Part shown: piece by piece, positions 1 to 11,282 of the stretch
Numbering within the stretch: the stretch's first letter is position 1
Layout of the letters: every line of letters begins with the position of its first letter
Assembly (NCBI GenBank): GCA_964503475.1
Contig: CAZCZU010000053.1
Location: 1-14,627 of the forward strand
Reading direction: 5' to 3'
Source of the DNA: CAZCZU01 sp964503475
GTDB lineage: Bacteria > Pseudomonadota > Zetaproteobacteria > Mariprofundales > Mariprofundaceae
Length of the DNA stretch: 14,627 bases
The notes under the pieces: model-generated
Told to the model about the DNA's origin: nothing
Seen by the model: the letters and a program-made list of their open reading frames with translations, nothing else
Database searches by the model: none
Program-made: the position numbers and the translations under genes

Positions 1-74
1 TGCGATGCCGTTAGAGGTGCGGGGCGGACCATCCCATTAGTTTACTAAATACACTTAACTATCATTTTCGAGTC

Positions 75-521
75 TTACTTCATAGGCTTGAGGTTGGCAT
101 GGGCGATCCATTGCCAGCCGTCATCGCCCTTTACGAACACGCTGAGCCGGGGAGCCGGCTTTTTATGCAGGCGTTCGCCTTTGATGGTTTCTGCTACGGA
201 GACGAAGTAGGTAGCGACAATCACCGGACCGTTTCTCGTGATCCTGATGTCGCTCAGCGTGTAGGGGCCAAGCTTCAGCCCCTTGATCAGGGTCAACTCC
301 TGGGCACGATCATTGGCGCCGTACTGGTGCACGGCCTGGAAGCCATGAGCCATGCTCTTTTCAAGGTGTGCCATGTCCGTCGTTTTCATATCAACCCAGA
401 CCTGACGCAACAGCTTTTCACCCAAGACCTGATCGGTGGTCGCGTTCTCCCCCGCCTGCGCAGGCAGGATGGTAAAACCAGATACCAGCAGGCTTATCAG
501 TAGCAGTTTCAATGCACGCAT
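75..521 (-). CDS. small secreted protein, SnoaL/DUF4440-like
   Basis: This 148-residue protein has a clear signal peptide (positively charged start MRALK, hydrophobic LLLISLLVSGFTILP, cleavage probably after AQA at 23), so the mature part should be periplasmic. The remainder, about 125 residues, resembles the NTF2-like fold of the SnoaL/DUF4440 group: an early helix (LLRQVWVDMKTTDMAHLEKS), a strand GFQAVHQYG, then alternating strands ending in WQWIAHANLKP. I see no catalytic motif, and no specific function can be assigned. ATG 521 has AAGGGAG about 7 nt upstream. It lies 30 nt after ppsA and is probably co-transcribed with it. The fold call is from pattern only. Confidence 0.75.
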   Translation of the reverse strand: MRALKLLLISLLVSGFTILPAQAGENATTDQVLGEKLLRQVWVDMKTTDMAHLEKSMAHGFQAVHQYGANDRAQELTLIKGLKLGPYTLSDIRITRNGPVIVATYFVSVAETIKGERLHKKPAPRLSVFVKGDDGWQWIAHANLKPMK

Positions 522-551
522 AGCGATCTCCCTTGCCGCCAGCCATTGGCA

Positions 552-2966
<2,415 letters not shown>

Positions 2967-2985
2967 CATGCCCTCCGTTGCTCTA

Positions 2986-3005
2986 AATCAATCAATCTGT
3001 CTGTC
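2986..3005. repeat. short tetranucleotide repeats in the ppsA leader
   Basis: The plus strand reads AATC three times and then TGTC twice, without interruption, between the hypE stem-loop and the ppsA ribosome-binding site. Copy number is low and no function is evident. Confidence 0.4.
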
Positions 3006-3010
3006 AGTGT

Positions 3011-3043
3011 AGAAGCGGCTGCCTGCCATCGCCAGTCGCTTCC
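3011..3043 (-). other. stem-loop between hypE and ppsA
   Basis: Starting at the base after the hypE TAG, the minus-strand RNA can form an 11-position stem. GGAAGCG (3043-3037) pairs with CGCTTCT (3017-3011, one G-U), then one A/C mismatch, then CTG (3035-3033) with CAG (3021-3019). The loop is 11 nt. No U-run follows, so it is not a classical intrinsic terminator. It may be a weak attenuator, an RNA-processing site or a 3' stabiliser for the hydrogenase message. Confidence 0.5.
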
Positions 3044-4059
3044 CTAACAAATCCTCGGTAACAATTCTCCGGCCGGCAGCACCAACATGCGCTCGCCGCC
3101 ATAGGCCCCCTCCAGAATCAGATCCTGCTGCCGGGTGAAACGGCCGATATGTGCCGCAGCCGTATCGAAATCCTGCAGCACCTCAAGAGTCCGTTCGGCT
3201 TCACGCTCCGGCACCACGGCCAGCATCCGCCCCTCGCAGGCCAGATGCATGGGTTCCAGCCCCAGGATTTCGGCCGCACTCTGCACACCGGCATCGACCG
3301 GCACGGCCGTCTCGTCGATGCGTACCCCGACTCCGGCCGTCGAAGCCAGCTCGCTCACCGCCGCCGCCAGGCCACCGCGCGTCAGATCACGCAGACAGCG
3401 GATATCGATACCGGCATCGAACAGGGCTGCAACCTGCGGCCAGAGCAATCCCAGATCGCTTTCAAGCCCCTCGATGGCAAACGCCTCACGCGCCGCCATC
3501 ACCGCCATGCCGTGACGGCCGATATCACCGGAGACAAGCAGTACATCCCCCACCGCAATCCGGTGCGGGCCAATCTCACTCCCGACCCGACAGATACCGA
3601 TGCCGCTGCAACTGATGTAGAGGCCATCGGCAGCCCCGCGTTCGACCACCTTGGTATCGCCGGTGGCAATCACCGCCCCGGCCGCTTTGCTCGCTGCCGC
3701 CATCGAATCAATCACCCGCCTCAGTGTCGCAAGCGGCAGCCCCTCCTCCAGCACGAAGCTGGCCGAGAGGCTGTGCGGGGCCGCCCCGCACATGGCCAGG
3801 TCGTTGAGGGTACCGATCACCGAGAGCGCACCGATATCACCACCGGGGAAAAAGAGCGGCCGGATCACATGCATATCGGTGGTGAAGGCAAGGCGCCCTT
3901 CCCCGACATCGAACATCGCTCCGTCGTGGCGCTGATCCAGCAGCGGGTTGGCAAAGGCTGGGTAGAACAGCTGTTCCAGAAGACGCTGGCTCGCGACCCC
4001 GCCGCCGCCATGGGCGAGGGTCACGCACTCGCTGCTGTCGGAAGGCAACGGGCATTCGC

Positions 4060-4063
<4 letters not shown>
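3044..4063 (-). CDS. hypE: hydrogenase maturation factor HypE
   Basis: This 339-residue ATP-dependent dehydratase of the PurM/SelD-like fold turns the carbamoyl group received from HypF into a thiocyanate on its own C-terminal Cys. It has the ATP-binding start VTLAHGGGG, the GDIGALSVIGTLNDLAMCGA core, ATGDTKVVERG, and DLTRGGLAAAVSELA. It ends in PRIC, with the required Cys as the last residue. The start is ATG 4063, because it forms an ATGA overlap with hypD; an in-frame Met at 4150 would add 29 residues that are out-of-frame hypD sequence. It is the last maturation gene of the block and is followed by a stem-loop and then ppsA. Confidence 0.96.
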
Positions 4064-5150
<1,087 letters not shown>

Positions 5151-5154
<4 letters not shown>

Positions 5155-5384
5155 GCCTCCTCCTCCAGACTGTCGAGTTCACGCAGGATCGCTTCCGCCT
5201 CTTCTCGATGGACCGTGCCGATGGCGAAGCCCGCATGCACCAGCACGAAATCGCCAATACCGGCCTCCGGCACCAGGGCCAGCTGCACGGCGCGTTCCAC
5301 GGCACCGAAACGTACCCGGCCGTTGCGCATCAGGGCATCCGTCTCATCGATGGCGACCACCTCGCCCGGTACGGCCAGACACAT
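5151..5384 (-). CDS. hypC: hydrogenase assembly chaperone HypC
   Basis: This 77-residue chaperone joins HypD in building the Fe(CN)2CO group and hands it to the HydA precursor. It begins MCLAVPGEV: Cys 2 is the essential residue of the family's MC-x4-5-P start. VHAGFAI carries the conserved His. Length is typical. The single HypC fits the single large subunit nearby. The start at ATG 5384 overlaps the hypF stop by one base and has a G-run 6-7 nt upstream. Its TGA overlaps the hypD GTG start by four bases. Confidence 0.95.
5156..5166 (-). promoter_or_regulatory. ribosome-binding site for the GTG start of hypD
   Basis: GGAGGAGGAGG on the minus strand lies inside the end of hypC. Its first GGAGG (5166-5162) is 7 nt before GTG 5154. 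Together with the GTGA overlap with the hypC stop, this supports GTG as the hypD start. Confidence 0.6.
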
Positions 5385-7663
5385 CAGCGTCCCCCCGTAG
5401 CCGTATCGCGCATGGCAAACAGCTGCCCGACGGCCAGTGCTCCGTCGTTGGGCGGCAGCCGGCGCGGCCGGTAAACGGTGAATCCGGCTGCACGCAGCTG
5501 TCGGGTGGTCTCGGCAAGCAGGTGGGCATTCTGGAAACAGCCTCCGGAGAGCACGACATCGTTCAGGCCGGCGCGACGGGCCACGGCCACGGCCATGGCC
5601 GCCAGCGTCTTGTGGAAACGGGCCGCAACGATACGACCGGCGATGCCCCGACGACGGGCCTGCTTGATCGCTGCCAGCATCAGGCGCCAGTCGATCTGCA
5701 GGGGTTCGCCTCTGTTCAATTCGAAGGGGTACGGCTTCACGCGTTCCAGCATAGCAGGATCGACCATGGCTTCCAGACGCATGGCCGCCTCCCCTTCATA
5801 GGTGGGATGCAGGCCATAGCCCAGCAGGGCGGCAACGGCATCGAACAGCCGCCCCATGCTGCTGCAGTCGGCTGTGCCCATTCCCCCCTCCAGCAGCGGC
5901 CGCAGCAGCGCCAGCTCCGACGGGGCCAAGTCGAGCCAGGCATGCAGCTCCTCATCATCGAATACCGCATCGCCGCGCACGGCATGCAGCAGGCCCAGTG
6001 CCAGGCGCGCGGGCCTGCGCATCGCCGCCTCGCCGCCCGGCAGCGAAAACGGGCGCAGCGTGGCAAGCCGGGCATATCCGGCCGCATCGACCCGCAGACA
6101 CTCGCTGCCGCGTATCTCATCACCCTCGCCCCAGCCGGTGCCATCCCAGGCAAAGCCCAGCAAGGGACCCGTGAGCCCATGCTCGCCCATCACTGCCCGT
6201 ACATGGGCGTGGTGATGCTGGATCTTCGTCACAGGCAATCCCCGCCGCTCCGCCTCACGCGCCGAGGCCCAGTCGGGATGGGCATCGCAGGCCAGCCGCT
6301 CGGGGGCGATATCGAACAGGCGCGACATCGAACGCAGCTCCTTACGGTAGCGATAGCGGCTGGCCACCCCGTCGAGCCCCTCGGCGATCAGTGGGCCGAC
6401 ATGAACATGCCCGCCCTGGCCGATGGCCAGCGATGCCTTCATATGCCCGCCCATGGCCAGTACCGGCTGCTGCACCGCTTCCGCCGCCAGGGTCAGTGGC
6501 AGGCGGCCGCGCCCCAGCCGCAGCCACAGGGGCGCTCCCAGCACCACGCGGACCACGCTGTCCTCCAGCGGGCGGACAATGGCGCGATCGTGCAACAGCA
6601 GGCAATCGGCGATATCGAAAAGCTGCGCATAGGCCTGGCGGTTGTGGTGGCAGATCGGTGCACCGCTCAGATTGCCGCTCGTCGCCACCAGCGGTGTGCC
6701 GACACCTTCGATGAGCAGGCTGTGCAGCGGCGTGTAGGGGAGCATGGCCCCCAGCGTATTCAGCCCCGGGGCCAGGGATTCGGGCAAACTCGACGCCTCG
6801 CGGCGCTCCAGCAGCACGATCGGTGCGGTTGCACTCTGCAACAGGGTCGACTCCACCCGGGTGACGTGACAGTGGCGACGAATGGCAGCGACACTGGCGA
6901 ACATGACGGCCAGGGGCTTACCGGGACGCCGCTTGCGCGTCCGAAGCCTGGCAATGGCCGAGGTATCGTCGGCGCGGCAGAGCAGATGAAAACCGCCCAC
7001 CCCTTTGACAGCCACGATCTCGCCCCCCTTCAACCGCTCAACAGCTCTCATCACGGCTTCATCGGTATCGTGGAGCTCCATGCCTCCGGCATCCACGCCC
7101 CACAGGCGCGGACCGCAGGCAGGACAGGAGATGCCCTGGGCATGGAAACGGCGATCGCCGGCATCTTCGTATTCGCCTTGGCACTCCGGACACATGCCAA
7201 AGCGACGCATGCTGGTATTGGCACGATCAAAGGGGCCTCTGGTCAGCATGGAGAGGCGCGGACCACAGCTGTTGCAGGTGATAAAAGGATAACGGTGGCG
7301 ACGATCGGCCGGATCATTGAGCTCCCTGATGCAGCTCGCGCACAGGGCCGTGTCGGGAATCAGGGCATGGCCATGGCAAAGGTCGCTGCTCTCGCGAATG
7401 ACAAAACCGCGCTCTTGCTGCACGGGCAGCGCTTCGCGTCCGATTCTGCCGATCATGGAACCGGCCGGAGCCTCATGGCGCAGGGCGGCGATCAGTGCTT
7501 CCAGCTGCGTCCCTTCGCCCTCCAGTTCGGCCGTGACCCCGCCGCCATCATTGTACACCCAGCCATCAACGCCACGCGCCACCGCCTGGCGGTAGAGAAA
7601 GGGGCGGAAGCCTACCCCCTGGACCGCGCCTTCAACGCGAATCCGCAGCCGTTGCCGGGGCAT
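5384..7663 (-). CDS. hypF: carbamoyltransferase HypF
   Basis: This 759-residue enzyme makes carbamoyl-AMP from carbamoyl phosphate and ATP and transfers the carbamoyl group to the HypE C-terminal Cys, the first step toward the cyanide ligands. Domain order is complete. An acylphosphatase-like domain has VEGAVQGVGFRPF near residues 10-22. Two zinc-finger units follow, with Cys 108/111, 130/133, 158/161 and 180/183. A YrdC-like domain comes next, about 200-390 (KRRPGKPLAVM, LVATSGNLSG). A Kae1-like domain contains QHHHAHVRA at about 482-490 and GGCFQNAHLL near the C-terminus. Length is normal for the family. The stop overlaps the hypC start by one base (TGATG). Confidence 0.96.
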   Translation of the reverse strand: MPRQRLRIRVEGAVQGVGFRPFLYRQAVARGVDGWVYNDGGGVTAELEGEGTQLEALIAALRHEAPAGSMIGRIGREALPVQQERGFVIRESSDLCHGHALIPDTALCASCIRELNDPADRRHRYPFITCNSCGPRLSMLTRGPFDRANTSMRRFGMCPECQGEYEDAGDRRFHAQGISCPACGPRLWGVDAGGMELHDTDEAVMRAVERLKGGEIVAVKGVGGFHLLCRADDTSAIARLRTRKRRPGKPLAVMFASVAAIRRHCHVTRVESTLLQSATAPIVLLERREASSLPESLAPGLNTLGAMLPYTPLHSLLIEGVGTPLVATSGNLSGAPICHHNRQAYAQLFDIADCLLLHDRAIVRPLEDSVVRVVLGAPLWLRLGRGRLPLTLAAEAVQQPVLAMGGHMKASLAIGQGGHVHVGPLIAEGLDGVASRYRYRKELRSMSRLFDIAPERLACDAHPDWASAREAERRGLPVTKIQHHHAHVRAVMGEHGLTGPLLGFAWDGTGWGEGDEIRGSECLRVDAAGYARLATLRPFSLPGGEAAMRRPARLALGLLHAVRGDAVFDDEELHAWLDLAPSELALLRPLLEGGMGTADCSSMGRLFDAVAALLGYGLHPTYEGEAAMRLEAMVDPAMLERVKPYPFELNRGEPLQIDWRLMLAAIKQARRRGIAGRIVAARFHKTLAAMAVAVARRAGLNDVVLSGGCFQNAHLLAETTRQLRAAGFTVYRPRRLPPNDGALAVGQLFAMRDTATGGR

Positions 7664-7922
7664 CCTCGACCTCCAGATCGAGCAGAACGACATCCGCCGC
7701 CCGCGGATCGTTCACATCCTCACCCATGGTTACCTGCAGCTCGGCACCGTCGAGCACCGTGCCTTTGGCATCCTCATCGAGATGCTCCTGAAAATGTTCC
7801 GGTGTGAAATGGCTCAGCGCCCCCAGATAAACATGCAGGCGGGTGACGCGCACGGCACCGTTCTCGGCACAGACGGCAGCCGCCTTCTGCACCAGTTTGT
7901 CCATCAGGTGTTTCTCATGCAT
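7632..7922 (-). CDS. hypA: HypA-like nickel metallochaperone lacking the zinc ribbon
   Basis: This 96-residue protein resembles the nickel-binding half of HypA/HybF, which delivers nickel to the hydrogenase large subunit. It begins MHEKHLMDKL, with the His 2 and Glu 3 used for nickel binding in HypA. The family-like stretches LHVYLGALSHFTPEHF and GTVLDGAELQVTMGE follow. Canonical HypA is about 113-120 residues and has two CxxC pairs binding zinc; here the only cysteine is Cys 18. The two strands that flank the zinc ribbon (AELQVTM and ADVVLLDLEVED) appear to remain, joined by a short acidic linker, EDVNDPRA. A GAGGAG site lies 7-8 nt before ATG 7922. The 3' end overlaps hypF by 32 nt. The name rests on the N-terminus and context; the function may differ. 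Confidence 0.75.
   Translation of the reverse strand: MHEKHLMDKLVQKAAAVCAENGAVRVTRLHVYLGALSHFTPEHFQEHLDEDAKGTVLDGAELQVTMGEDVNDPRAADVVLLDLEVEDAPATAADSR
7670..7674 (-). promoter_or_regulatory. ribosome-binding site that decides the hypF start
   Basis: GGAGG on the minus strand lies 6 nt before the ATG at 7663 and inside the hypA coding region. It favours that ATG over an in-frame one at 7693. The acylphosphatase domain also begins just after the chosen Met. Confidence 0.7.
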
Positions 7923-7946
7923 CAGCCATCTCCTCGTATCCCTCGA

Positions 7947-8411
7947 TCATGCCGCACTCTTTTCGCGAAGCAATGCCAGCTCCTCATCCAGCAGTGCCTC
8001 CGCTTCCGCCAGGCGCTCATCAAACCCGTCACTGGGCTCATCGCCCATACCAAAGCGGTAACCGGCGATGCCGATCAGGGTCAGGTGCGGCGGCAGCATC
8101 CCCATGCTACGCGCCATGGCCACGGCCTGGGCCACCCCCAACCCGTGGCTGGAGTAGCTCATCTCCTCGGGCAGCTCTTCCGTCAGCAGGTCCAGCTTCA
8201 ACACCGGCGGATCATCCGGCCCCGCCTCGAAGGCATCGATAATCACCACCGGATCACCCGCGAACTGCTCGATCATGGCCAGGGCATCGGCCGGCATGGT
8301 GGTGAGCAGACAGCCTTCCGGCCGGGCGTCGCTGAGGCGTTCGGCCAGCACCAGCCCTGCCGTATCGTCGCCGCGCATGGGCGAACCGACCGCCAGAATG
8401 CGGATACTCAT
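7947..8411 (-). CDS. hydrogenase maturation protease (HyaD/HybD/HycI family)
   Basis: This 154-residue cytoplasmic endopeptidase is expected to remove the C-terminal peptide of HydA after nickel insertion. It shows the family pattern: RILAVGSPMRGDDTAG at the N-terminus (Asp 15/16 at the nickel-sensing position), VVIIDAFEAG with Asp 59, and SSHGLG with His 89. These match the three metal-contacting residues known from HybD-type enzymes. The start is ATG 8411, which overlaps the hydA stop as ATGA. The 28-residue in-frame extension to 8495 reads out of frame through hydA and ends just before this Met, so it is rejected. Its position directly after hydA supports HydA as the substrate. HypA follows after 24 nt. 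Confidence 0.92.
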   Translation of the reverse strand: MSIRILAVGSPMRGDDTAGLVLAERLSDARPEGCLLTTMPADALAMIEQFAGDPVVIIDAFEAGPDDPPVLKLDLLTEELPEEMSYSSHGLGVAQAVAMARSMGMLPPHLTLIGIAGYRFGMGDEPSDGFDERLAEAEALLDEELALLREKSAA

Positions 8412-9703
8412 CGGCGGTTCACATGCAGCTTCAGGAAATGGGTGGCACAGGAGATGCAGGGGTCGTAGTTGCGGATCGCCTGCTCGCAGTGCCACTGCAA
8501 CCGCTCGTCATCCAGGGCCACGTGCTGTTCCGTGAACAGTCTGAGATCGGCCTCGATCTGGCCCTGGTTCTGCGAGGTGGGCGGCACAATCTTGGCCTTC
8601 CGGATCATGCCCGCATCATCCAGCTCATAGCGATGGTAGAGGATGCCGCGCGGCGCCTCGGTGCAGGCACAACCGCTGCCGGCCGCAGCCTCCCCCTCGA
8701 CGAACGACGGACCGGCGGCATCGTAACCCTCGATCAGGCGAATCGCCTCCTCGACACAGTAGAGCAACTCAATGGAACGGATAACGATGCTCTTGAAGGG
8801 GTTGCGTACCTCGCCCGTCACCCCGACCTCCGCGGCCAGTTCGCGGCAGGCGGGTGAAAGCTTGTCGAAATTGAGTGCGAAGCGGGCCAGCGGACCGGTC
8901 ATATAGCTGCCATGCCCTATATGGCGCGCGTGCAGGGCATGCGAGTGCGGCTCCTGGAACTCCTCGAAGTGGTTCTCATACGCCGCGACAGGAATATCGA
9001 GGCCACGGTTGGAGTGGATGCGTGTGCCCGCTTCAATGGCATAGCTGTCGGGATGATCGAGCGCCACCAACTCGTAGTCCTGCTCAAACGCGGGGAAATC
9101 AAAGCCGGCCACCCAGCGCACCGTATCGATGGCATCCGCCTTTGCCTGCTCCAGCTTCGGCAGCAGCGCCTGCAGCGCCTCGTTGGCCGGATTGCTGTAG
9201 AAACCGCCGACGCGCACATTGACCGGATGCACGGCGCGTCCGCCCACAGCGGTCATCAGCTCGTTGCCCAGCCCCTTCATGCGCATACCCATCTGCAGGC
9301 GCGCGGGATCGGATGCGGCCAGCTCCACCGAACTCTGCAGGCCGAGGAAATCGGGCGCATGCAGGAAGTAGACATGCAGGGCATGACTCTGGATCCACTC
9401 CCCGCAATAGAGCAGGCGGCGCAGCCGGCGTACCGTGTCATTCACGGTAAGATTCAGCGCATCCTCCATGGCCGCACTGGAGCTCATCTGGTAGGCCACC
9501 GGGCAGATGCCGCAGATGCGGGCCGTGATATCGGGCGCCTCGCGATACTCGCGTCCGACCATGAAGCCCTCGAAGAAACGCGGCGGCTCGTAAATCTTCA
9601 GCTTCACATCGGCCACCTTGCCATCCTGGATATCGATCCACATCGCCCCCTCACCCTCGACCCGGGCCAGGTAATCGACCTTGATGGTGCGCCGTTTGCT
9701 CAT
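8408..9703 (-). CDS. hydA: group 3b [NiFe] hydrogenase alpha (large) subunit
   Basis: This 431-residue catalytic subunit carries out reversible H2 oxidation/proton reduction, in this group usually coupled to NAD(P); some homologues also reduce sulfur. The N-terminus has RVEGEG (14-19). The nickel-site motifs are RICGICP (Cys 64 and 67) and DPCISCATH (Cys 416 and 419, His 422). After His 422 only nine residues remain, a short version of the peptide normally cut off by the maturation protease encoded next. GSGCACTEAPRG and VPPTSQN are typical of group 3 enzymes, apart from the extra CAC. A GAGGAGA ribosome site lies upstream of ATG 9703. Assignment to group 3b, rather than 3c or 3d, rests on the HydB/HydG/HydD partners and their order. 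Confidence 0.95.
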   Translation of the reverse strand: MSKRRTIKVDYLARVEGEGAMWIDIQDGKVADVKLKIYEPPRFFEGFMVGREYREAPDITARICGICPVAYQMSSSAAMEDALNLTVNDTVRRLRRLLYCGEWIQSHALHVYFLHAPDFLGLQSSVELAASDPARLQMGMRMKGLGNELMTAVGGRAVHPVNVRVGGFYSNPANEALQALLPKLEQAKADAIDTVRWVAGFDFPAFEQDYELVALDHPDSYAIEAGTRIHSNRGLDIPVAAYENHFEEFQEPHSHALHARHIGHGSYMTGPLARFALNFDKLSPACRELAAEVGVTGEVRNPFKSIVIRSIELLYCVEEAIRLIEGYDAAGPSFVEGEAAAGSGCACTEAPRGILYHRYELDDAGMIRKAKIVPPTSQNQGQIEADLRLFTEQHVALDDERLQWHCEQAIRNYDPCISCATHFLKLHVNRR

Positions 9704-10464
9704 CGACTCTTCTCCTCTTCATCCCTGAAGGCCTGCACATTGAAGGTGGAGAGCAGCCGCTCCCAGCGCTCGCCATCCACCCCGAGGCGCCCCAGCACCT
9801 CGGCGTGCGAAGCGTAATTGGCCCCCGGCATTGGCCCGAAGCAACCGTAGCAGCCGCGCTTCACACCGGGGCAGAGGGCGTTGCAGCCGGCCAGCGTCAC
9901 CGGCCCCAGGCACGGCGTGCCGTGCTCGACCAGCACGCAGGCCTGATGCTTGCGCTTGCACTCGGTGCAGACACTGTGCTGCGGCAGCTGCGGGCGACGA
10001 CCCGCCAGCAGCGCCTCGATCGCCTCCAGCAGCTGCACGGGGCTGATCGGGCAGCCGTGCAGCTCGTGGTCCACCTTCACATAGTGCGAGGCCGGACGGC
10101 ACTCCGGCAGCGTATTGAGAAATTCGGGGCTCGGGTAAACAGCGGCGGCAAAGGCATCGACACTGCCGAAGTTGCGCAGCGCCTGGATGCCGCCGGCCGT
10201 GGCGCAGGCACCGATCGTAATCAGCAGCTTCGACTCCTGGCGTACCTTCAGAATCAATTCCGCTTCATGCGGGGTGCTGACCGAGCCCTCGACCAGCGAG
10301 ATATCATACGGCCCCGGATCGTAGTGGCGCGAGGCCTCCGGGAAGTAGGCGATCTCGATATCGCCCAGCAGGGCCACCAGCTTCTCATCCAGATCGAGCA
10401 GGGTGAGCTGGCAGCCATCGCAGGAGGAGAACTTCCACACCGCCAGTTTCAGGCGTTCACTCAT
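9700..10464 (-). CDS. hydD: group 3b [NiFe] hydrogenase delta (small) subunit
   Basis: This 254-residue small subunit carries the Fe-S clusters that connect the NiFe site to HydB. The proximal-cluster ligands are visible: SSCDGCQL (Cys 15 and 18), GACATAGG (Cys 87) and HGCPIS (Cys 138). A C-terminal Cys set (166, 169, 176, 185, 194, 198, 205, 208) can hold two more clusters. There is no Tat signal (the Cys motif begins at residue 13), so the enzyme is cytoplasmic, as expected for group 3. The start is ATG 10464, just after TAG-CG of hydG and preceded by a G-rich ribosome site. An in-frame extension to 10680 reads as Arg/Ala-rich shadow of hydG and is rejected. The stop overlaps hydA as ATGA. 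Confidence 0.93.
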   Translation of the reverse strand: MSERLKLAVWKFSSCDGCQLTLLDLDEKLVALLGDIEIAYFPEASRHYDPGPYDISLVEGSVSTPHEAELILKVRQESKLLITIGACATAGGIQALRNFGSVDAFAAAVYPSPEFLNTLPECRPASHYVKVDHELHGCPISPVQLLEAIEALLAGRRPQLPQHSVCTECKRKHQACVLVEHGTPCLGPVTLAGCNALCPGVKRGCYGCFGPMPGANYASHAEVLGRLGVDGERWERLLSTFNVQAFRDEEEKSR

Positions 10465-10466
10465 CG

Positions 10467-11282
10467 CTACACCCCCGCCACGGAGAGCCACGGGCCGATC
10501 TCGGCGTGCGAGAAGACCGGGCCATCCTTGCAGACGAATTTCGGCCCCAGCTGGCAGTGACCGCAACGGCCGACGGCGCAGTGCATGTTGCGCTCCATCG
10601 ATACCTGCACATCCGCCTCGCTGACCCCGGCATGCAGCAGCTCGCGCACGCAGAATCGCATCATGATCTCGGGGCCGCAAAGAAAGGCGACCGTATTGGC
10701 CGGATCGTAATCGGCAAAGCGCATGATCTCGGTGACCACACCGACATGGCCGAACCAGCCCGGTTTGGCGCGATCGACCGTCACCTCGACCATCAGGTCG
10801 AGATGCGAACGCATCTGCTGCAACTCATCGGGATAGAGCAGCTCGGCCGGGTTGCGTGCCCCGATCAGCAGGTTGACGCGCCCGAAGGCAGCCCGCTCGG
10901 CCATCACCGCCCGCCACAAGGGGCGCACCGGCGCCACACCGAGGCCACCGCCGATGATGATCACATCCTTTCCTCTGGCTGCATCCAGCGGCCAGCCGCG
11001 ACCGAAGGGGCCACGCACCCCGACCGTAGCGTTCTCCTTCAACGCAGCCAGCCCCCGGCTCACAGCACCGACCGAGCGTACGGTATGCATCAGCATACCC
11101 TCCTCATCCAGGCCGCTGAGCGAGATCGGCACCTCGCCGACGCCGGGCAGCGAGAGCATGTTGAACTGCCCCGGCGCACCGGTGAAGCTCCCTCGCTCCA
11201 GCCATAGTGTGGCCGTGTCCGCCGTCTCCTGACGGCAGCGCAGCACACGCACCGGCTTCGGGGTCAGCGTATCAGTCGACAC
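10467..11282 (-). CDS. hydG: group 3b [NiFe] hydrogenase gamma subunit (FAD/NAD(P)-binding diaphorase)
   Basis: This 271-residue flavoprotein of the ferredoxin-reductase/PyrK-like family is the subunit that exchanges electrons with NAD(P)H. The FAD-binding barrel (about 8-100) contains PISLSG at 52-57, in place of the usual R-x-Y-S. The nucleotide-binding fold starts at IIIGGGLGVAPVRPL (108-122) and includes FLCGPEIMM (200-208). The C-terminus carries a 2Fe-2S motif, Cys 235-x4-Cys 240-x2-Cys 243-x7-Cys 251, as in PyrK. The start codon is GTG at 11282, with AGGA 6 nt upstream, and overlaps the preceding gene by 11 nt. Only a 2-nt gap separates the TAG from hydD. NADP versus NAD preference cannot be read with confidence from the sequence. 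Confidence 0.93.
   Translation of the reverse strand: MSTDTLTPKPVRVLRCRQETADTATLWLERGSFTGAPGQFNMLSLPGVGEVPISLSGLDEEGMLMHTVRSVGAVSRGLAALKENATVGVRGPFGRGWPLDAARGKDVIIIGGGLGVAPVRPLWRAVMAERAAFGRVNLLIGARNPAELLYPDELQQMRSHLDLMVEVTVDRAKPGWFGHVGVVTEIMRFADYDPANTVAFLCGPEIMMRFCVRELLHAGVSEADVQVSMERNMHCAVGRCGHCQLGPKFVCKDGPVFSHAEIGPWLSVAGV

Noticed and set aside
1..74. Possible terminator or RNA 3' end (AT-rich partial dyad at 39-60; CGGACCA-like end near 25-31)
   Set aside because: The dyad pairs only four outer bases before mismatches, with no G/C stem and U-run, and there is no T-arm or acceptor partner for a tRNA. I see nothing supportable here.
10465..10680. N-terminal extension of hydD
   Set aside because: The added 72 residues are Arg/Ala-rich read-through of hydG in another frame; the small-subunit fold begins at MSERLKLAVWKFSSC with its own ribosome site.
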